This document shows, piece by piece, positions 8,114-16,435 of a stretch of 64,000 nucleotides of DNA. The translations under genes and the position numbers were made by a program. The DNA comes from JAAZMI01 sp050948785 (GTDB lineage: Bacteria; Bacillota; Dethiobacteria; DTU022; UBA8154): assembly GCA_050948785.1 (NCBI GenBank), contig JBMNEM010000002.1, positions 124,001 through 188,000 of the forward strand, given 5' to 3'. The notes under the pieces are model-generated. The model did no database searches. It saw nothing but the letters and a program-made list of their open reading frames with translations, and was not told the origin of the DNA. How positions within the stretch are numbered: position 1 is the first letter of the stretch; each line of letters begins with the position of its first letter.

Positions 8114-8356
8114 ATGGCCATCGTGGGGGTACTACTGTTGGGGGCATTGATCGTTGCTTATGAAGCCCCTACTCTTTGCCGGCAGGAGCGCTATAGGGAC
8201 CTGGTTGTTTTTTTAATTTATACCGTGCTGGGCCTGACCTTAAGTATCCTTTTGCTTCTGAATATCCCTATTGGCAGCCCCAATAAGATCATTGAGAGCG
8301 TTGCCGGCTTTCTCTGGAAAATGTTCAAAAAAATAGCCGCCTATTTTGTCCGGTGA
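8114..8356 (+). CDS. Small two-pass membrane protein of the ger operon
   Basis: An 80-residue protein with two hydrophobic segments, about residues 2-17 and 29-51, and a basic amphipathic end (KMFKKIAAYFVR). It starts 15 bases after gerKC behind GGGGGAAGAG, so it should be the fourth gene of the operon. Small membrane proteins of this layout occur after ger operons in related clostridia and the known D subunits are of similar size and topology; calling it a D-type accessory subunit is inference. Confidence 0.7.
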   Translation: MAIVGVLLLGALIVAYEAPTLCRQERYRDLVVFLIYTVLGLTLSILLLLNIPIGSPNKIIESVAGFLWKMFKKIAAYFVR

Positions 8357-8542
8357 AACGGCCTTTAAGCACGGCTACCTGAAAGGCTGCAGGAACAATT
8401 TCCCGGCGAGGCTTCAAGAATGTAGAACAAACATTGACATCTGCAGCTATAAACTTTCTGCCGCCGGCAGGGAAATCACCAACAAAAAAAGAATTCTACT
8501 CTTTTAAGAAGACTTTGTCAGCCAGGAAAGGAGCCAAAACAG

Positions 8543-9220
8543 TTGCCAAAAATGATCGCCAGCGGCAAAACCAAAGACGTGTTCCTGCAGGAAGACGGCC
8601 ACCTGCGCCTCTATTTTAAAGATACAGTCACGGGCAGGGACGGAGAAATTGACCCGGGGGCCAACGAAGTCCTGGGGGAAATAAGCGGCAAGGGAAACGC
8701 TTCTTTGCAGCTCAGCACTTATTTTTTTAATCTCCTCCAGGATGACGGCCTGCCCACCCATTTCATCAGTGCCTACCCGGAAGAGAACAGCATGATTGTT
8801 AGGCGGGCGCGTTCCTTTAACCTGGAGGTTATCTGCCGGGAAAAAGCTTATGGCAGCTTTATCCGCCGCTATGGCAGCTATACCCGGGAAGGCGCTCCCC
8901 TGCCGTCGTTGGTTGAATTCACACTGAAAGACGATGCGCGTGGCGACCCCCTGATCACAGAAGATACACTCGCGGCCCTGCAGATCCTGACACCGGAGGC
9001 TATCCGCCTGATCAAACATACTACCCGCCGGGCCACGGCGCTGATCCAGGACAATCTGGCCAGTAAAGGGATGGAACTGATCGACATCAAACTCGAATTC
9101 GGCGAGGCAGACGGGCAGATCATCATTATTGACGAAATTTCCGGCGATGCCATGCGCGTGGTGAAAAAGGGTAAAATCCTTTCACCGAAAGAACTCTGCA
9201 GCCTGGTCCTGGAAAGTTAG
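8543..9220 (+). CDS. purC: Phosphoribosylaminoimidazole-succinocarboxamide synthase
   Basis: SAICAR synthetase joins CAIR and aspartate with ATP in purine synthesis, in the cytoplasm. The 225-residue length is normal. Family blocks seen are ASGKTKDVF near the start (ATP loop), the central REKAYGSFIRRYG region, KDDARGDPLI around residue 135, and DIKLEFG...IIIIDEISGDAMR near the end (metal and substrate binding). I chose TTG at 8543 because AAAGGAG lies nine bases upstream; the in-frame ATG at 8552 is too far from it. It is not in a pur operon here. Confidence 0.95.
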   Translation: MPKMIASGKTKDVFLQEDGHLRLYFKDTVTGRDGEIDPGANEVLGEISGKGNASLQLSTYFFNLLQDDGLPTHFISAYPEENSMIVRRARSFNLEVICREKAYGSFIRRYGSYTREGAPLPSLVEFTLKDDARGDPLITEDTLAALQILTPEAIRLIKHTTRRATALIQDNLASKGMELIDIKLEFGEADGQIIIIDEISGDAMRVVKKGKILSPKELCSLVLES

Positions 9221-9349
9221 TTGTTTTTTAAACGTTGCCAAGGCTGGCTTTAAAACGCTTTTATATAGTGGCAGAATGAACTTTAAACGTTTTATTTCTT
9301 CCCTGAAGCTGCGCTCTTAAGTGTCGGCAGCTCAGTGAATTCAGTTAAA

Positions 9350-10135
9350 TTACTTAGCCAATCCTTTTTTTTTCGTTTGCCCAAAAGTCCAAACCAAAAG
9401 CCCGCTTACTTTGGGAGAAGCATCCGGGTATTTACCAAGGGGCTCTTCCTCCTGCTGGGAAAGGCTGCTGGTCTCCCTGGGGAAATGTTCCTGGTTTTCT
9501 CCAGGTATCTGCATTTTTTCTGCTGCCAGGATTTCTTCCGGCACGTTATCTTCGCCGGGTACCTGAACCTCTTCTGCTGCCTGTTTTTCCAGCAAAAAAC
9601 CGGCCTCTGCCGGCGGTTTTTCTTCTACAAGGTTGCCGCCGCCAACTTCCTCCTCGCCTATGCTTTTTTCTTCCTCCGGTAAAGACATCAGGCTTCCAAA
9701 ATCATCCCTTTGGCCCAGGCTTCTTTTTACTTTGAGCAACTGATTTAATAAAATGGTTTCAATACTGGTTTCAATGCTGCCGGCATCTCCAGTATTGCTG
9801 TCAACTTCCCTTTGCTTTGCTTCGTTTTCAATATCATCTACTTGATCATCTGCTTCGTTCTTTACTTCAGTACGTTTATGATCATCATCTGCGTTTCCAG
9901 CCATCAATTCCAACACCGGGGCCTGCTCTCCACTCTCCAGTAGCCGGGGAATAATCTCACTGAGCGTTTCAAAATGTTTTTGTTCCCGCAGAATAACTTC
10001 TACTAAAACCTGCCCAAATTTTTCATGATCAGATAAATGCCGTGCCAGCTCCCCGTAACGCAGGAAACTCCTTGACTTTTGCGCAATAGCTTTGGCCAGC
10101 AAAGAAATCATTTCTCCCGAAATCAAACTGCTCAC
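9350..10135 (-). CDS. Acidic protein with helical N-terminal domain, unknown
   Basis: 261 residues. The first 75 are predicted helical (ISLLAKAIAQKSRSFLRYGELARHL...REQKHFETLSEII) and look like a ferritin/rubrerythrin-type helix pair, though without a clear EXXH metal set. The rest is low-complexity and strongly acidic, with repeated PGE/PEE and EEE blocks between residues 150 and 235, and a basic end. The GTG at 10135 lies only two bases from its AGGAGG; a TTG nine bases further in has better spacing. It is divergent from a small ferritin-like gene at 10341, which suggests the two are functionally linked. No known family was recognised for the whole protein. Confidence 0.6.
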   Translation of the reverse strand: MSSLISGEMISLLAKAIAQKSRSFLRYGELARHLSDHEKFGQVLVEVILREQKHFETLSEIIPRLLESGEQAPVLELMAGNADDDHKRTEVKNEADDQVDDIENEAKQREVDSNTGDAGSIETSIETILLNQLLKVKRSLGQRDDFGSLMSLPEEEKSIGEEEVGGGNLVEEKPPAEAGFLLEKQAAEEVQVPGEDNVPEEILAAEKMQIPGENQEHFPRETSSLSQQEEEPLGKYPDASPKVSGLLVWTFGQTKKKGLAK

Positions 10136-10340
10136 CCCCTCCTGATTATTTAATGGAACCTGAGTCCCTTTAGATTTGCGTTATTAATATATGCAGCGGT
10201 AGTGAAAAAGTTTAATGAAGATTGCGCTTTTATGTACCTATAATTTTATTGATTAATATCTATCACCATATTAAGCATCCGAGCATATATTTATACAGAA
10301 AGAACTTACCTTTCAAATACCAAAAAGGGGGGTATCACGA

Positions 10341-10562
10341 TTGGCCGATGAGGATAGGAGCCGCAATTGGGATAAGAAACATAAAAATTTTAAAGACCTG
10401 GTAAAAGAAGCCATTGCTGATGAGCTTTCAGCCGTCGCCATGTACGCCGAAATGGCAAACATGGTTAAAAATCCGGTCCTTAAAGCTATCATCTTCAGCA
10501 TTGCCGGAGACGAGTACAACCACGCCCGCACCTGGATGACCATTTTGGAACTGGATCCCTAA
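10341..10562 (+). CDS. Two-helix ferritin-like protein
   Basis: 73 residues, half the size of a rubrerythrin domain. After a charged start it has one helix KEAIADELSAVAMYAEMANM and a second ending AGDEYNHARTWM, so it carries the E...E and DEYNHA metal-ligand pattern of one ferritin helix pair. Two such chains could dimerise to a four-helix di-iron site, as in encapsulated ferritin-like proteins; that comparison is inference. TTG at 10341 is chosen for the AAGGGGGGT site eight bases upstream. A terminator follows at 10698-10726. Confidence 0.75.
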   Translation: MADEDRSRNWDKKHKNFKDLVKEAIADELSAVAMYAEMANMVKNPVLKAIIFSIAGDEYNHARTWMTILELDP

Positions 10563-10598
10563 TCTGTAATAAACAACAACAAACAAGTGCATAAAAAA

Positions 10599-10640
10599 GA
10601 TCTTTCCGTGGCAGCGTTTAGATGCTGCCACGGAAAGATC
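10599..10640 (-). terminator. Strong hairpin, best as a minus-strand terminator
   Basis: Perfect 17-base arms at 10599-10615 and 10624-10640 (arm begins GATCTTTCCGTGGCAGC) with an 8-base loop. Read on the minus strand it is followed by TTTTTTAT; on the plus strand the tail is not U-rich. It would stop minus-strand transcripts coming from the fmdE side. Confidence 0.7.
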
Positions 10641-10697
10641 AAAGCAGAGCTGGATACTCTTTGCTATAAAGTTTATGATTAATGTAATTTGTCGCTT

Positions 10698-10726
10698 ACA
10701 CGGGAAAACCCCGTGTTTTCTTATTT
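10698..10726 (+). terminator. Intrinsic terminator after the ferritin-like gene
   Basis: ACACGGG (10698-10704) and CCCGTGT (10710-10716) with a five-base loop, then TTTCTTATTTT. Confidence 0.7.
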
Positions 10727-10757
10727 TGCAGCAAAATTCAATTTGATTATCCCATTC

Positions 10758-10905
10758 TTATCCTAAAAAAGGAGGGTATCCGGCAGGTTGGATAGCCTGC
10801 CGGAACATATCTGGAAACCCTCTAAAGTGAGAAGGTAAGAACCCTGATTAGGATAACTGAATAATACATGGTAAAACCTGCCGCACCAAAAACTTACCAT
10901 TTTAA
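10758..10905 (+). ncRNA. Candidate structured RNA, unidentified
   Basis: Nested perfect pairings: TTATCCTAA (10758-10766) with TTAGGATAA (10848-10856); GGAGGGT (10771-10777) with ACCCTCT (10817-10823, one G-U); CCGGCAGG (10780-10787) with CCTGCCGG (10796-10803); and a small GGT/ACC hairpin inside the outer stem. A further hairpin ATGGTAA/TTACCAT followed by TTTTAA ends near 10905 and could be a terminator. No protein is encoded. I could not match it to a riboswitch class from memory. The stem pattern reads equally on either strand, so the strand is a guess. Confidence 0.35.
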
Positions 10906-11164
10906 CTGCCCTTCCTCAGTTGGCAATCACCCTGTACTACAAAATACAAAATCGTAACACGAGATGCTTAAAAAAATCGTCCTTATTAGGAAATGAAATT
11001 GTGGCTAAGGCAAAGACTTAAAGCCTCCCCTGCCTGCAGAAAGCCGAGCCGGGAAATAAGTTGGGTTTACTACTCCCCCGGGGAGGCCAACCACAAACCT
11101 GAGCCAAGCTGAAAAACCGTTCAAAAGTGAACCCAAGTGGAAATCAATCTTCGCCGCCCCATTT

Positions 11165-11779
11165 TCATGCAATTCCCCAGCCGCGTGTATATTCCTCTGA
11201 ACAGGGGATGCAAACAACCTGGCCGTCCCGTAGGCGCGCCCGCGGTTCCATAACTTTTTCCCCGCAGGAGGTGCAGGTAACTGAAGGAAAAAGCCGCGCC
11301 TTTTCCGGGATTTCAGTATCGACCTCCTGAATTTGACATACTTCCCCCAAAGGCCTGGAAAGATAATTTGCGATCAACTCCTCATTTTTTGTTTTGAGGA
11401 GCTCTTTTTCTACTGCGGAGGCATTTCCTGAGACCACTTTTTTACGTATATTTCTCACGGCATCGCGATTTTCATCCGGACGGTCCACCAATGTGATCCG
11501 GATCGCTTTTTTATCTTTACGCCGAATAAATGTATAAACTTGTTTACCATAATCCTTGTATATAAGATTGCCCTTACCCAGTGTACAACCCATCAATGCC
11601 TGGATAGCGTCAATTGAACAGTTATCGTTCTCCACAATGGCGACAATCTCTTCATCTACATCGCGCTCACCGAAAACCTGCCTGGCCGCTTCAACCACAC
11701 GATAGCCCAAAACAAGCCCCATACAGCGATGGCCATGAAAATCAACAGCCTGTTCCCATAAAGTTTTTTCCATACACAT
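11165..11779 (-). CDS. FmdE family protein with C-terminal zinc ribbon
   Basis: FmdE-type proteins are named after subunit E of formylmethanofuran dehydrogenase but occur widely in non-methanogens, where their role is unknown. The N-terminal domain shows DFHGHRCMGLVLGYR, VENDNCSIDAIQALMGCTLGKGN and FIRRKDKKAIRI, which hold the conserved His/Cys ligands. A separate C-terminal zinc ribbon has CTSCGEKV and CIPCSEEY. About 204 residues from the ATG at 11779, which has GGGGGTG upstream; a frame extension of three codons to a GTG exists. The neighbour upstream on the same strand is a methyltransferase, 100 bases away. Confidence 0.88.
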   Translation of the reverse strand: MCMEKTLWEQAVDFHGHRCMGLVLGYRVVEAARQVFGERDVDEEIVAIVENDNCSIDAIQALMGCTLGKGNLIYKDYGKQVYTFIRRKDKKAIRITLVDRPDENRDAVRNIRKKVVSGNASAVEKELLKTKNEELIANYLSRPLGEVCQIQEVDTEIPEKARLFPSVTCTSCGEKVMEPRARLRDGQVVCIPCSEEYTRGWGIA

Positions 11780-11889
11780 GCCGAGCACCCCCGTGTGCCA
11801 CTAAAATAGAATTTGTGTTACAAGTGCTATTGTACTATTCGACCCCGATATTAAATCTCCTGCTTACTATTAAAATTTTTTAAAAATAA

Positions 11890-12783
11890 TTAAATATCTT
11901 CCCCCTGAAACTTGTCCTCCACCCGCCAGGTTATTATCCCCAAGCGCGTCCGGCCTTCCTGGGTGAAAATTCCTTTTACAGCACGCTCCCGGACAAACCT
12001 GGCAATGATATCTTTTACTTCCGGGGTGATTTCCATATAAAGCCATAAAAACTGTGCCAGGCTTTCGACAGCTTCTTCTTCCGTTTCTTTTTGCACCCAT
12101 GTGCTGTGCAAATAACGCATGGTAGGGTAGTAACCCAGGCTATAAAGGATGTTAAAAATATAAATAATCTGGGAGCTGCGCTCCGGACTTTTTTCCCGGA
12201 GAAAGTGCTCCAGCAATTCCTGCCGTACCCGGCTGTAATTCCCTTCGGCCCAGGCAATCAAGCAGCAATAGCGGCGCGCCGCCTGGTTTAACTTGAGCAG
12301 GGTTTCAGCATCACACACTGCCGGCGTCATGGAGGCAAAAACAAGATCAAAACAACGTGCCAGGCCTTCTTTTTCCAGGTCAATATCTTCCCACATGTGC
12401 TGAAGAACATTGATGTTTTGCAGCCCCGCTTCCGCCGCTTTTTCCCGGAGAAGCCGGCACATTTCGCCGGCACCGTCCAAAGCGGTTACCCGCCGGGCCC
12501 GTCGGGCCAGGGGAATAGCGTATGTACCGGGTCCGCAGCCCACATCCAAAACCTCTGTTTCCGGCGTCAACATTCCCTCTTCGGTGAGAATCCCGAGCAC
12601 CTTTTGCAAACGCTCCTGCGCCTCCTCGGCAGAATGTTTCTCATAATCCGGAGCCATCTTGTTCCAGAATTCAATCGCTTCTTCTCCCTGCCGAATTCTT
12701 CTTCTTTGCGGAGAGTGCTCATTGCTTTTCTCCCAGGCCGCACACCAGAAATCCGGATCCTGAAGAACACCGGTATCTACCAT
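11890..12783 (-). CDS. Class I SAM-dependent methyltransferase
   Basis: 297 residues. The AdoMet motif is VLDVGCGPGTYAIPLA near residue 100, followed by the acidic ALDGAGEM loop and a third motif around CFDLVFASMTPAV. An N-terminal helical extension contains IEFWNKMAPDYEKHS, typical of small-molecule methyltransferases. Substrate unknown. The ribosome binding site AAGGAAGG lies upstream of the ATG. It precedes fmdE on the same strand; similar methyltransferases are often found near FmdE and molybdenum or corrinoid genes, but nothing here fixes the substrate. Confidence 0.85.
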   Translation of the reverse strand: MVDTGVLQDPDFWCAAWEKSNEHSPQRRRIRQGEEAIEFWNKMAPDYEKHSAEEAQERLQKVLGILTEEGMLTPETEVLDVGCGPGTYAIPLARRARRVTALDGAGEMCRLLREKAAEAGLQNINVLQHMWEDIDLEKEGLARCFDLVFASMTPAVCDAETLLKLNQAARRYCCLIAWAEGNYSRVRQELLEHFLREKSPERSSQIIYIFNILYSLGYYPTMRYLHSTWVQKETEEEAVESLAQFLWLYMEITPEVKDIIARFVRERAVKGIFTQEGRTRLGIITWRVEDKFQGEDI

Positions 12784-13046
12784 TTTAGTTTTTCCTTCCT
12801 TTCTAGCCTAAAGTTAACAAAAAATCTTTATCCCGTTCTTATATAATATATTAACACAGCACTATCTTCTTTATAAAGCATAAAAACGGCGTTTTGGCCG
12901 TAACACAATTTCAATATTCGTATTACCATTAAAAAACAATTCGCCCCCACCACAAAAATTCCTTCCTGTTTTTAAAATATATATTTAAATTTTAAAGATT
13001 CGTTAATCACAGGGGATTGCCGTGTCAATGAGCGTAAGGCGTGCGG

Positions 13047-13226
13047 GCCGGCCGCGGGGACGTACCTTGTGGTTGGTGGGGGGCAACCGCGGGGACGGGC
13101 CTTGTGGTTGGGGCGGCTAGCCTCAGGGACTTTGGTCCAAACCGCTGGACCAACCACGGGGACGGTCCTTGTGGCTGGGGGGCAAACCGCTGCGCCAACC
13201 GCGGGGACGGTCCTTGTGGCTGGGGG
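13047..13226. repeat. Cluster of four palindromic repeat copies
   Basis: Four copies of CCGCGGGGACGGTCCTTGTGG-type sequence at about 13050-13078, 13084-13113, 13150-13180 and 13196-13226, each flanked by AACC on the left and TTGG or CTGG on the right, so each can fold. Spacing is irregular (about 34, 66 and 46 bases). The stretch 12784-13046 to its left is AT-rich and has no gene; reading frames through the cluster are artefacts of its composition. Confidence 0.85.
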
Positions 13227-13255
13227 GGGGAAGCCCGTGGCTGGGCCAGTGGATG

Positions 13256-13504
13256 TCAATTCTTTTTTTCAATATCAATGGCCGCATCAGGGCAAACCAA
13301 AGCACAAATCCGGCAGGCCGTACAACGATCTATACGCTTTGCTTTAACAATAAAAGTACCGTAAACCCCTGTTTTCATCGCCCAGTCAATTACCTGGGAG
13401 GGACATTTTTCGATGCAAAGTCCGCAACCTTTACAGAGATCCGGTGAAATGGCAAATATTCCTTTGGGCCCTTCCCACTTTACTTTCGTAAAAGTTTTAC
13501 TCAA
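13256..13504 (-). CDS. 2-oxoacid:ferredoxin oxidoreductase, ferredoxin (delta) subunit
   Basis: 82 residues with two [4Fe-4S] motifs: CKGCGLCIEKCP at about residues 24-35 and CTACRICALVCP near 61-72. This is the electron-transfer subunit of a four-subunit 2-oxoacid oxidoreductase, passing electrons from the TPP site to ferredoxin. I chose the TTG at 13504 because GGGGAGGG stands six bases upstream; the frame continues upstream through repeat DNA but that part is not protein-like except for a duplicated fragment of this same gene. It is separated from the gamma subunit gene by about 330 bases of repeats, unusual for these tight operons. Confidence 0.88.
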   Translation of the reverse strand: MSKTFTKVKWEGPKGIFAISPDLCKGCGLCIEKCPSQVIDWAMKTGVYGTFIVKAKRIDRCTACRICALVCPDAAIDIEKKN

Positions 13505-13670
13505 AACAAACCCTCCCCTCACAACAAACAGCCGCTTTCTTTTACCACCCAGGCCGCCCCATGGCAGGCGTGCCGCGGTGACAGTCCCTGTAGCGGATAC
13601 AAGATAATTTGGGAAATGGGGTAACGAGCGATTCGTGGGGCGGCAGCGGGGATGCAGTCCCCGTGGCTGG

Positions 13671-13746
13671 TTAACAATAAAAATACCGTAAACCCCTATT
13701 TTCATTGCCCATCGATGACTGGGAGGAACACTTTTCGATGCAGAAG
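13671..13746 (-). pseudogene. Duplicated fragment of the ferredoxin subunit gene
   Basis: The 76 bases match 13344-13420 of the ferredoxin gene with scattered changes and a one-base gap. In the same sense it encodes a degenerate version of IDWAMKTGVYGTFIV (here HRWAMKIGVYGIFIV). Both ends are bounded by palindromic repeat sequence (13636-13670 and 13774-13815). The rest of the gene is missing. Confidence 0.85.
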
Positions 13747-13773
13747 CTACACTCTTTCGGCAGGCCGCAAGAG

Positions 13774-13815
13774 CTGCCACAAGGACCGTCCCCGCGGCTG
13801 GTTCCGCGGCTGAAC
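13774..13815. repeat. Palindromic repeat copy
   Basis: GCTGCCACAAGGACCGTC then CCCGCGGCTGG and a second CCGCGGCTG. Same family as 13047-13226. A looser copy lies at 13636-13670 (GGCAGCGGGGATGCAGTC). Confidence 0.75.
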
Positions 13816-13834
13816 GTGGCCGGTTTCCTTTTTC

Positions 13835-14509
13835 TTAAATAAGAGCCTGCCGGTAAAGTGCTTCCCAGCCCAGCCGGAGGGCCTCGAAATTCAAAGGTTT
13901 TAAGGCGGGATCCCGCGCCAGTTTACTCGCCAGCCGTGTCTCCAGAGCTTTCTCGAGGCTGTGCAGCTGAACTGTTTCCGTCAACCGTGCCAAAGCTCCC
14001 AGGATAATGATATTGGCAACGCGCGGATGAAGCTTGCTCCGGGCGATTTCGCCGGCGGGCAACCCCAAAATACGCTGCACTTTAGGCTTTATTTCCGGGA
14101 ATTTTTGTCTCTGGTCTGTAAGCTGCCTTTCAGCAAAAGCTTCCGGCGCATGAGTATCGTAAACCTGCCAGCCAACGACCGCATCAGCCACCTCCGGCGG
14201 TGCCAACAGGGAGTTGTCATAAAGAATTATGCTTTCTTCCCCCATATAAGGCTGCAGCCTTTCCAGGGAGCGCGCGCTTAAAGCGACAACCAGATCCGCC
14301 CGTATAAATTTCGGTGAACCGATTAGTTTCTCCCCGATCTGGACAAAGGCCAGAGAAACTCCGCCTCTTTGCTCAATGCCAAAATTTGGTATATAAAGCG
14401 CTTCCCGGCCCTCTTCAAAGGCTGCCTGCGCCAGAATGTCAGCTGCAGACTGCACACCCTGCCCCCCCTCACCGCCCAGAGCAATACGTTTTTCGACTAA
14501 GGCCATCAA
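13835..14509 (-). CDS. 2-oxoacid:ferredoxin oxidoreductase, gamma subunit
   Basis: 224 residues. The family start is present: RIALGGEGGQGVQSAADIL, then IPNFGIEQRGG. This catalytic-domain gamma subunit takes part in CoA-dependent oxidation of a 2-oxoacid. Its start overlaps the end of the beta subunit gene by four bases. Gene order alpha-beta-gamma-delta resembles KorABCD/VorABCD-type enzymes. Confidence 0.92.
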   Translation of the reverse strand: MMALVEKRIALGGEGGQGVQSAADILAQAAFEEGREALYIPNFGIEQRGGVSLAFVQIGEKLIGSPKFIRADLVVALSARSLERLQPYMGEESIILYDNSLLAPPEVADAVVGWQVYDTHAPEAFAERQLTDQRQKFPEIKPKVQRILGLPAGEIARSKLHPRVANIIILGALARLTETVQLHSLEKALETRLASKLARDPALKPLNFEALRLGWEALYRQALI

Positions 14510-15273
14510 CCCTCACCCTCCCTGACACTGCCGTTTCCTTCCCCGGGAGAAACAAATTCCCCCAGGGGGTAGTATTCGGTCATCTCTTTTTCGAGAAATT
14601 TCCAGGTGTCTTCAGCGTTGGTCCGCCAGTTGGTCGGACAGGTCGAAAGGGCTTCCACCACGGAAATGCCCCGCCCCCGGAGCTGGTTTTCCAGGCCCTT
14701 TTCCAGGAGACGGGCCAAGCGCTGCACGCGGGAAACCGACCCGCGGGCCACATAAGCTCCCGGGGGAGCAAACGAAGCAAGCATTTCCGGACCACGCAGG
14801 GGATAGCCTTCACGCTCGGATTTCCGGCCAGCCGGGGATGTTTCCGTTTTTTGCCCGGGCAGGGTCGTCGGAGCCAACTGCCCGCCGGTCATTGCATAGG
14901 TGGTATTATTGACAATAACCACCATAACCCGGTCATTGCGCATGGTGGCGTTAATCAAATGCTGCACGCCAATGGCGTAAGCACCGCCATCACCCATGTA
15001 GGCAATACCCACCAGATCGGGGCGCACCCTTTTCGCGCCGACAATAAAGGGCACGGTCCGGCCATGATGGGTCTGCACCGTATCCAAATTGAAAAAATCC
15101 CAGGCCAAAAGAGAACAACCGATATCACAGCCAAAGAGCACCCTGTCGGCAACTTTTAGGCGATCAACAGCCATGCCCAGTGCTTTTAAAATTATTCCAT
15201 GACCGCAGCCGGGACAAAACTTGTGCGGTTTGGTTTCACGGCGCCAGCAACGCGGCATGGATTTTTCAGACAT
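14506..15273 (-). CDS. 2-oxoacid:ferredoxin oxidoreductase, beta (TPP) subunit
   Basis: 255 residues. It holds the TPP-binding site: FCPGCGHGI at about residue 20, CDIGCS near 48, and the GDG...N motif in AYMGDGGAYAIG...VIVNNTTYAMTGGQ. The ATG at 15273 has GGGTGAAGAG upstream and overlaps the alpha subunit stop by eight bases. The exact 2-oxoacid (2-oxoglutarate, branched-chain or indolepyruvate) cannot be fixed from sequence alone. Confidence 0.92.
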   Translation of the reverse strand: MSEKSMPRCWRRETKPHKFCPGCGHGIILKALGMAVDRLKVADRVLFGCDIGCSLLAWDFFNLDTVQTHHGRTVPFIVGAKRVRPDLVGIAYMGDGGAYAIGVQHLINATMRNDRVMVVIVNNTTYAMTGGQLAPTTLPGQKTETSPAGRKSEREGYPLRGPEMLASFAPPGAYVARGSVSRVQRLARLLEKGLENQLRGRGISVVEALSTCPTNWRTNAEDTWKFLEKEMTEYYPLGEFVSPGEGNGSVREGEG

Positions 15274-16435
15274 TGTTCTCTTCACCCGCCTTTCGTCTTG
15301 ACGGGAAACCGCTGAAAATAGTTTCTGCCTCACGCACAACCTCTTCGGCAGTGATCCCCAGGCCGGGGCGGAAATACGTATAAATTTCCACCTCTTCTTC
15401 CTGTGTGCCGCCAATGGCCATGCGCACCAGTTTGGCCAGCTGCCCCCAGGCCGATTCCACAATAAAAAGACGGGGGCATGAAAAGACGATTCTCCTTAAA
15501 TCTTCTTCCGGAAAGGGGCGTAAGGTCAGCGGGCGGAAAAAACCGGCAGGAAAACCTTTTTCCCTCAATTCTTTAACCGCCGCACGCACTGTCCGGCCGA
15601 CAATCCCGTGGGCGATAATAATCATCTCTGCTCCCTCCAAAAACCCCTCCTCTTTTTCGGTTAAAAAAGGAACAGCTGAGTAATAATCAATAATCATGGG
15701 GCGGAGCGCATCAAACAACTCCTCTTCCACCGAAAAGGCATTACGCCAGTGGGCCGGCTCCCGGTCCACACCGGGGAGACCCGCGCCGCCGATCATGGGA
15801 AAAGCAGGAGCGGGCTCCAGCCCCCTGGCCAGGGGATCATAAAGAGTAAGCGCTTCCTTCATCTGCGCCTGGTAGCCATCCCCCAAGACCAGGGTGGGAA
15901 AGCGGTACTGCCAGGCAGTAGTGAAGGCCTTGATGGTATAATCGTACATCTCCTGGTGGCTGCCTGGGGCATAAACAACACGCAGGCCTTCACCATTGCC
16001 CCCGAAAGCAGTCAGGAAAACTTCCTGCTGTGAATAAATCACCGTGGCCGTTGAAGGTCCCCCTCTCTGCTGGACGACCAGCACCAGGGGCAAACGCATC
16101 ATTTCCGCCATGGAAAGCGGCTCCTGGAAGAGCACGGTTCCCGGACCGGCGGTGGCTGAAAAACAGCGGGCACCGGCCATAATCCCTCCCAAAGCAGCAA
16201 ATCCCGCAGAAAGCTCATCTTCAGTCTGTAAAAACTGGCGTCCATAACGGGGAGCCAGGCGGGACCAGAAATGCATAATTTCATTCTGCGGCGTAATGGG
16301 ATAACCACACAAAAATTCAGCACCGCAGGCCAGTGCCGCCCAAACGACAACTTCGTTTCCGGACATATAGACCCGCTTTTTTTCAGCAACGGGCGGAGAA
16401 AAAATTTCCTCTTTTTTTAAGGGTTTGCCTGACAT
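15266..16435 (-). CDS. 2-oxoacid:ferredoxin oxidoreductase, alpha subunit
   Basis: 389 residues. Markers are GNEVVVWAALACGAEFLCGYPITPQNEI at the start and the conserved TAGPGTVLFQEPLSMAEMMRLPLVLVVQQRGGPSTAT in the pyrimidine-binding domain; the C-terminal third is the transketolase-like domain with an RPLTLRPFPEEDL stretch. It is the first gene of the minus-strand operon; GGGAGAG lies seven bases before the ATG. Confidence 0.92.
   Translation of the reverse strand: MSGKPLKKEEIFSPPVAEKKRVYMSGNEVVVWAALACGAEFLCGYPITPQNEIMHFWSRLAPRYGRQFLQTEDELSAGFAALGGIMAGARCFSATAGPGTVLFQEPLSMAEMMRLPLVLVVQQRGGPSTATVIYSQQEVFLTAFGGNGEGLRVVYAPGSHQEMYDYTIKAFTTAWQYRFPTLVLGDGYQAQMKEALTLYDPLARGLEPAPAFPMIGGAGLPGVDREPAHWRNAFSVEEELFDALRPMIIDYYSAVPFLTEKEEGFLEGAEMIIIAHGIVGRTVRAAVKELREKGFPAGFFRPLTLRPFPEEDLRRIVFSCPRLFIVESAWGQLAKLVRMAIGGTQEEEVEIYTYFRPGLGITAEEVVREAETIFSGFPSRRKAGEENNV

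Noticed and set aside
8434..8619. 61-codon plus-strand frame before and into purC
   Set aside because: It overlaps the purC start in another frame, lacks a ribosome binding site and has no family character.
10758..10905. Assignment to a TPP, Moco or c-di-GMP riboswitch
   Set aside because: The conserved bases of these classes (for example CTGAGA for TPP) are absent; only the general fold is reported.
13047..13226. Repeat cluster considered as a CRISPR array
   Set aside because: Spacing is irregular (34, 66, 46 bases), repeats vary in sequence, spacer-like parts resemble the repeats, and no cas gene is present.
13041..13447. Several overlapping 60-110 codon reading frames on both strands through the 13 kb repeat cluster
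   Set aside because: They consist of the translated GC-rich repeat, have no ribosome binding sites and contradict each other in frame; only the ferredoxin gene on the minus strand is real.
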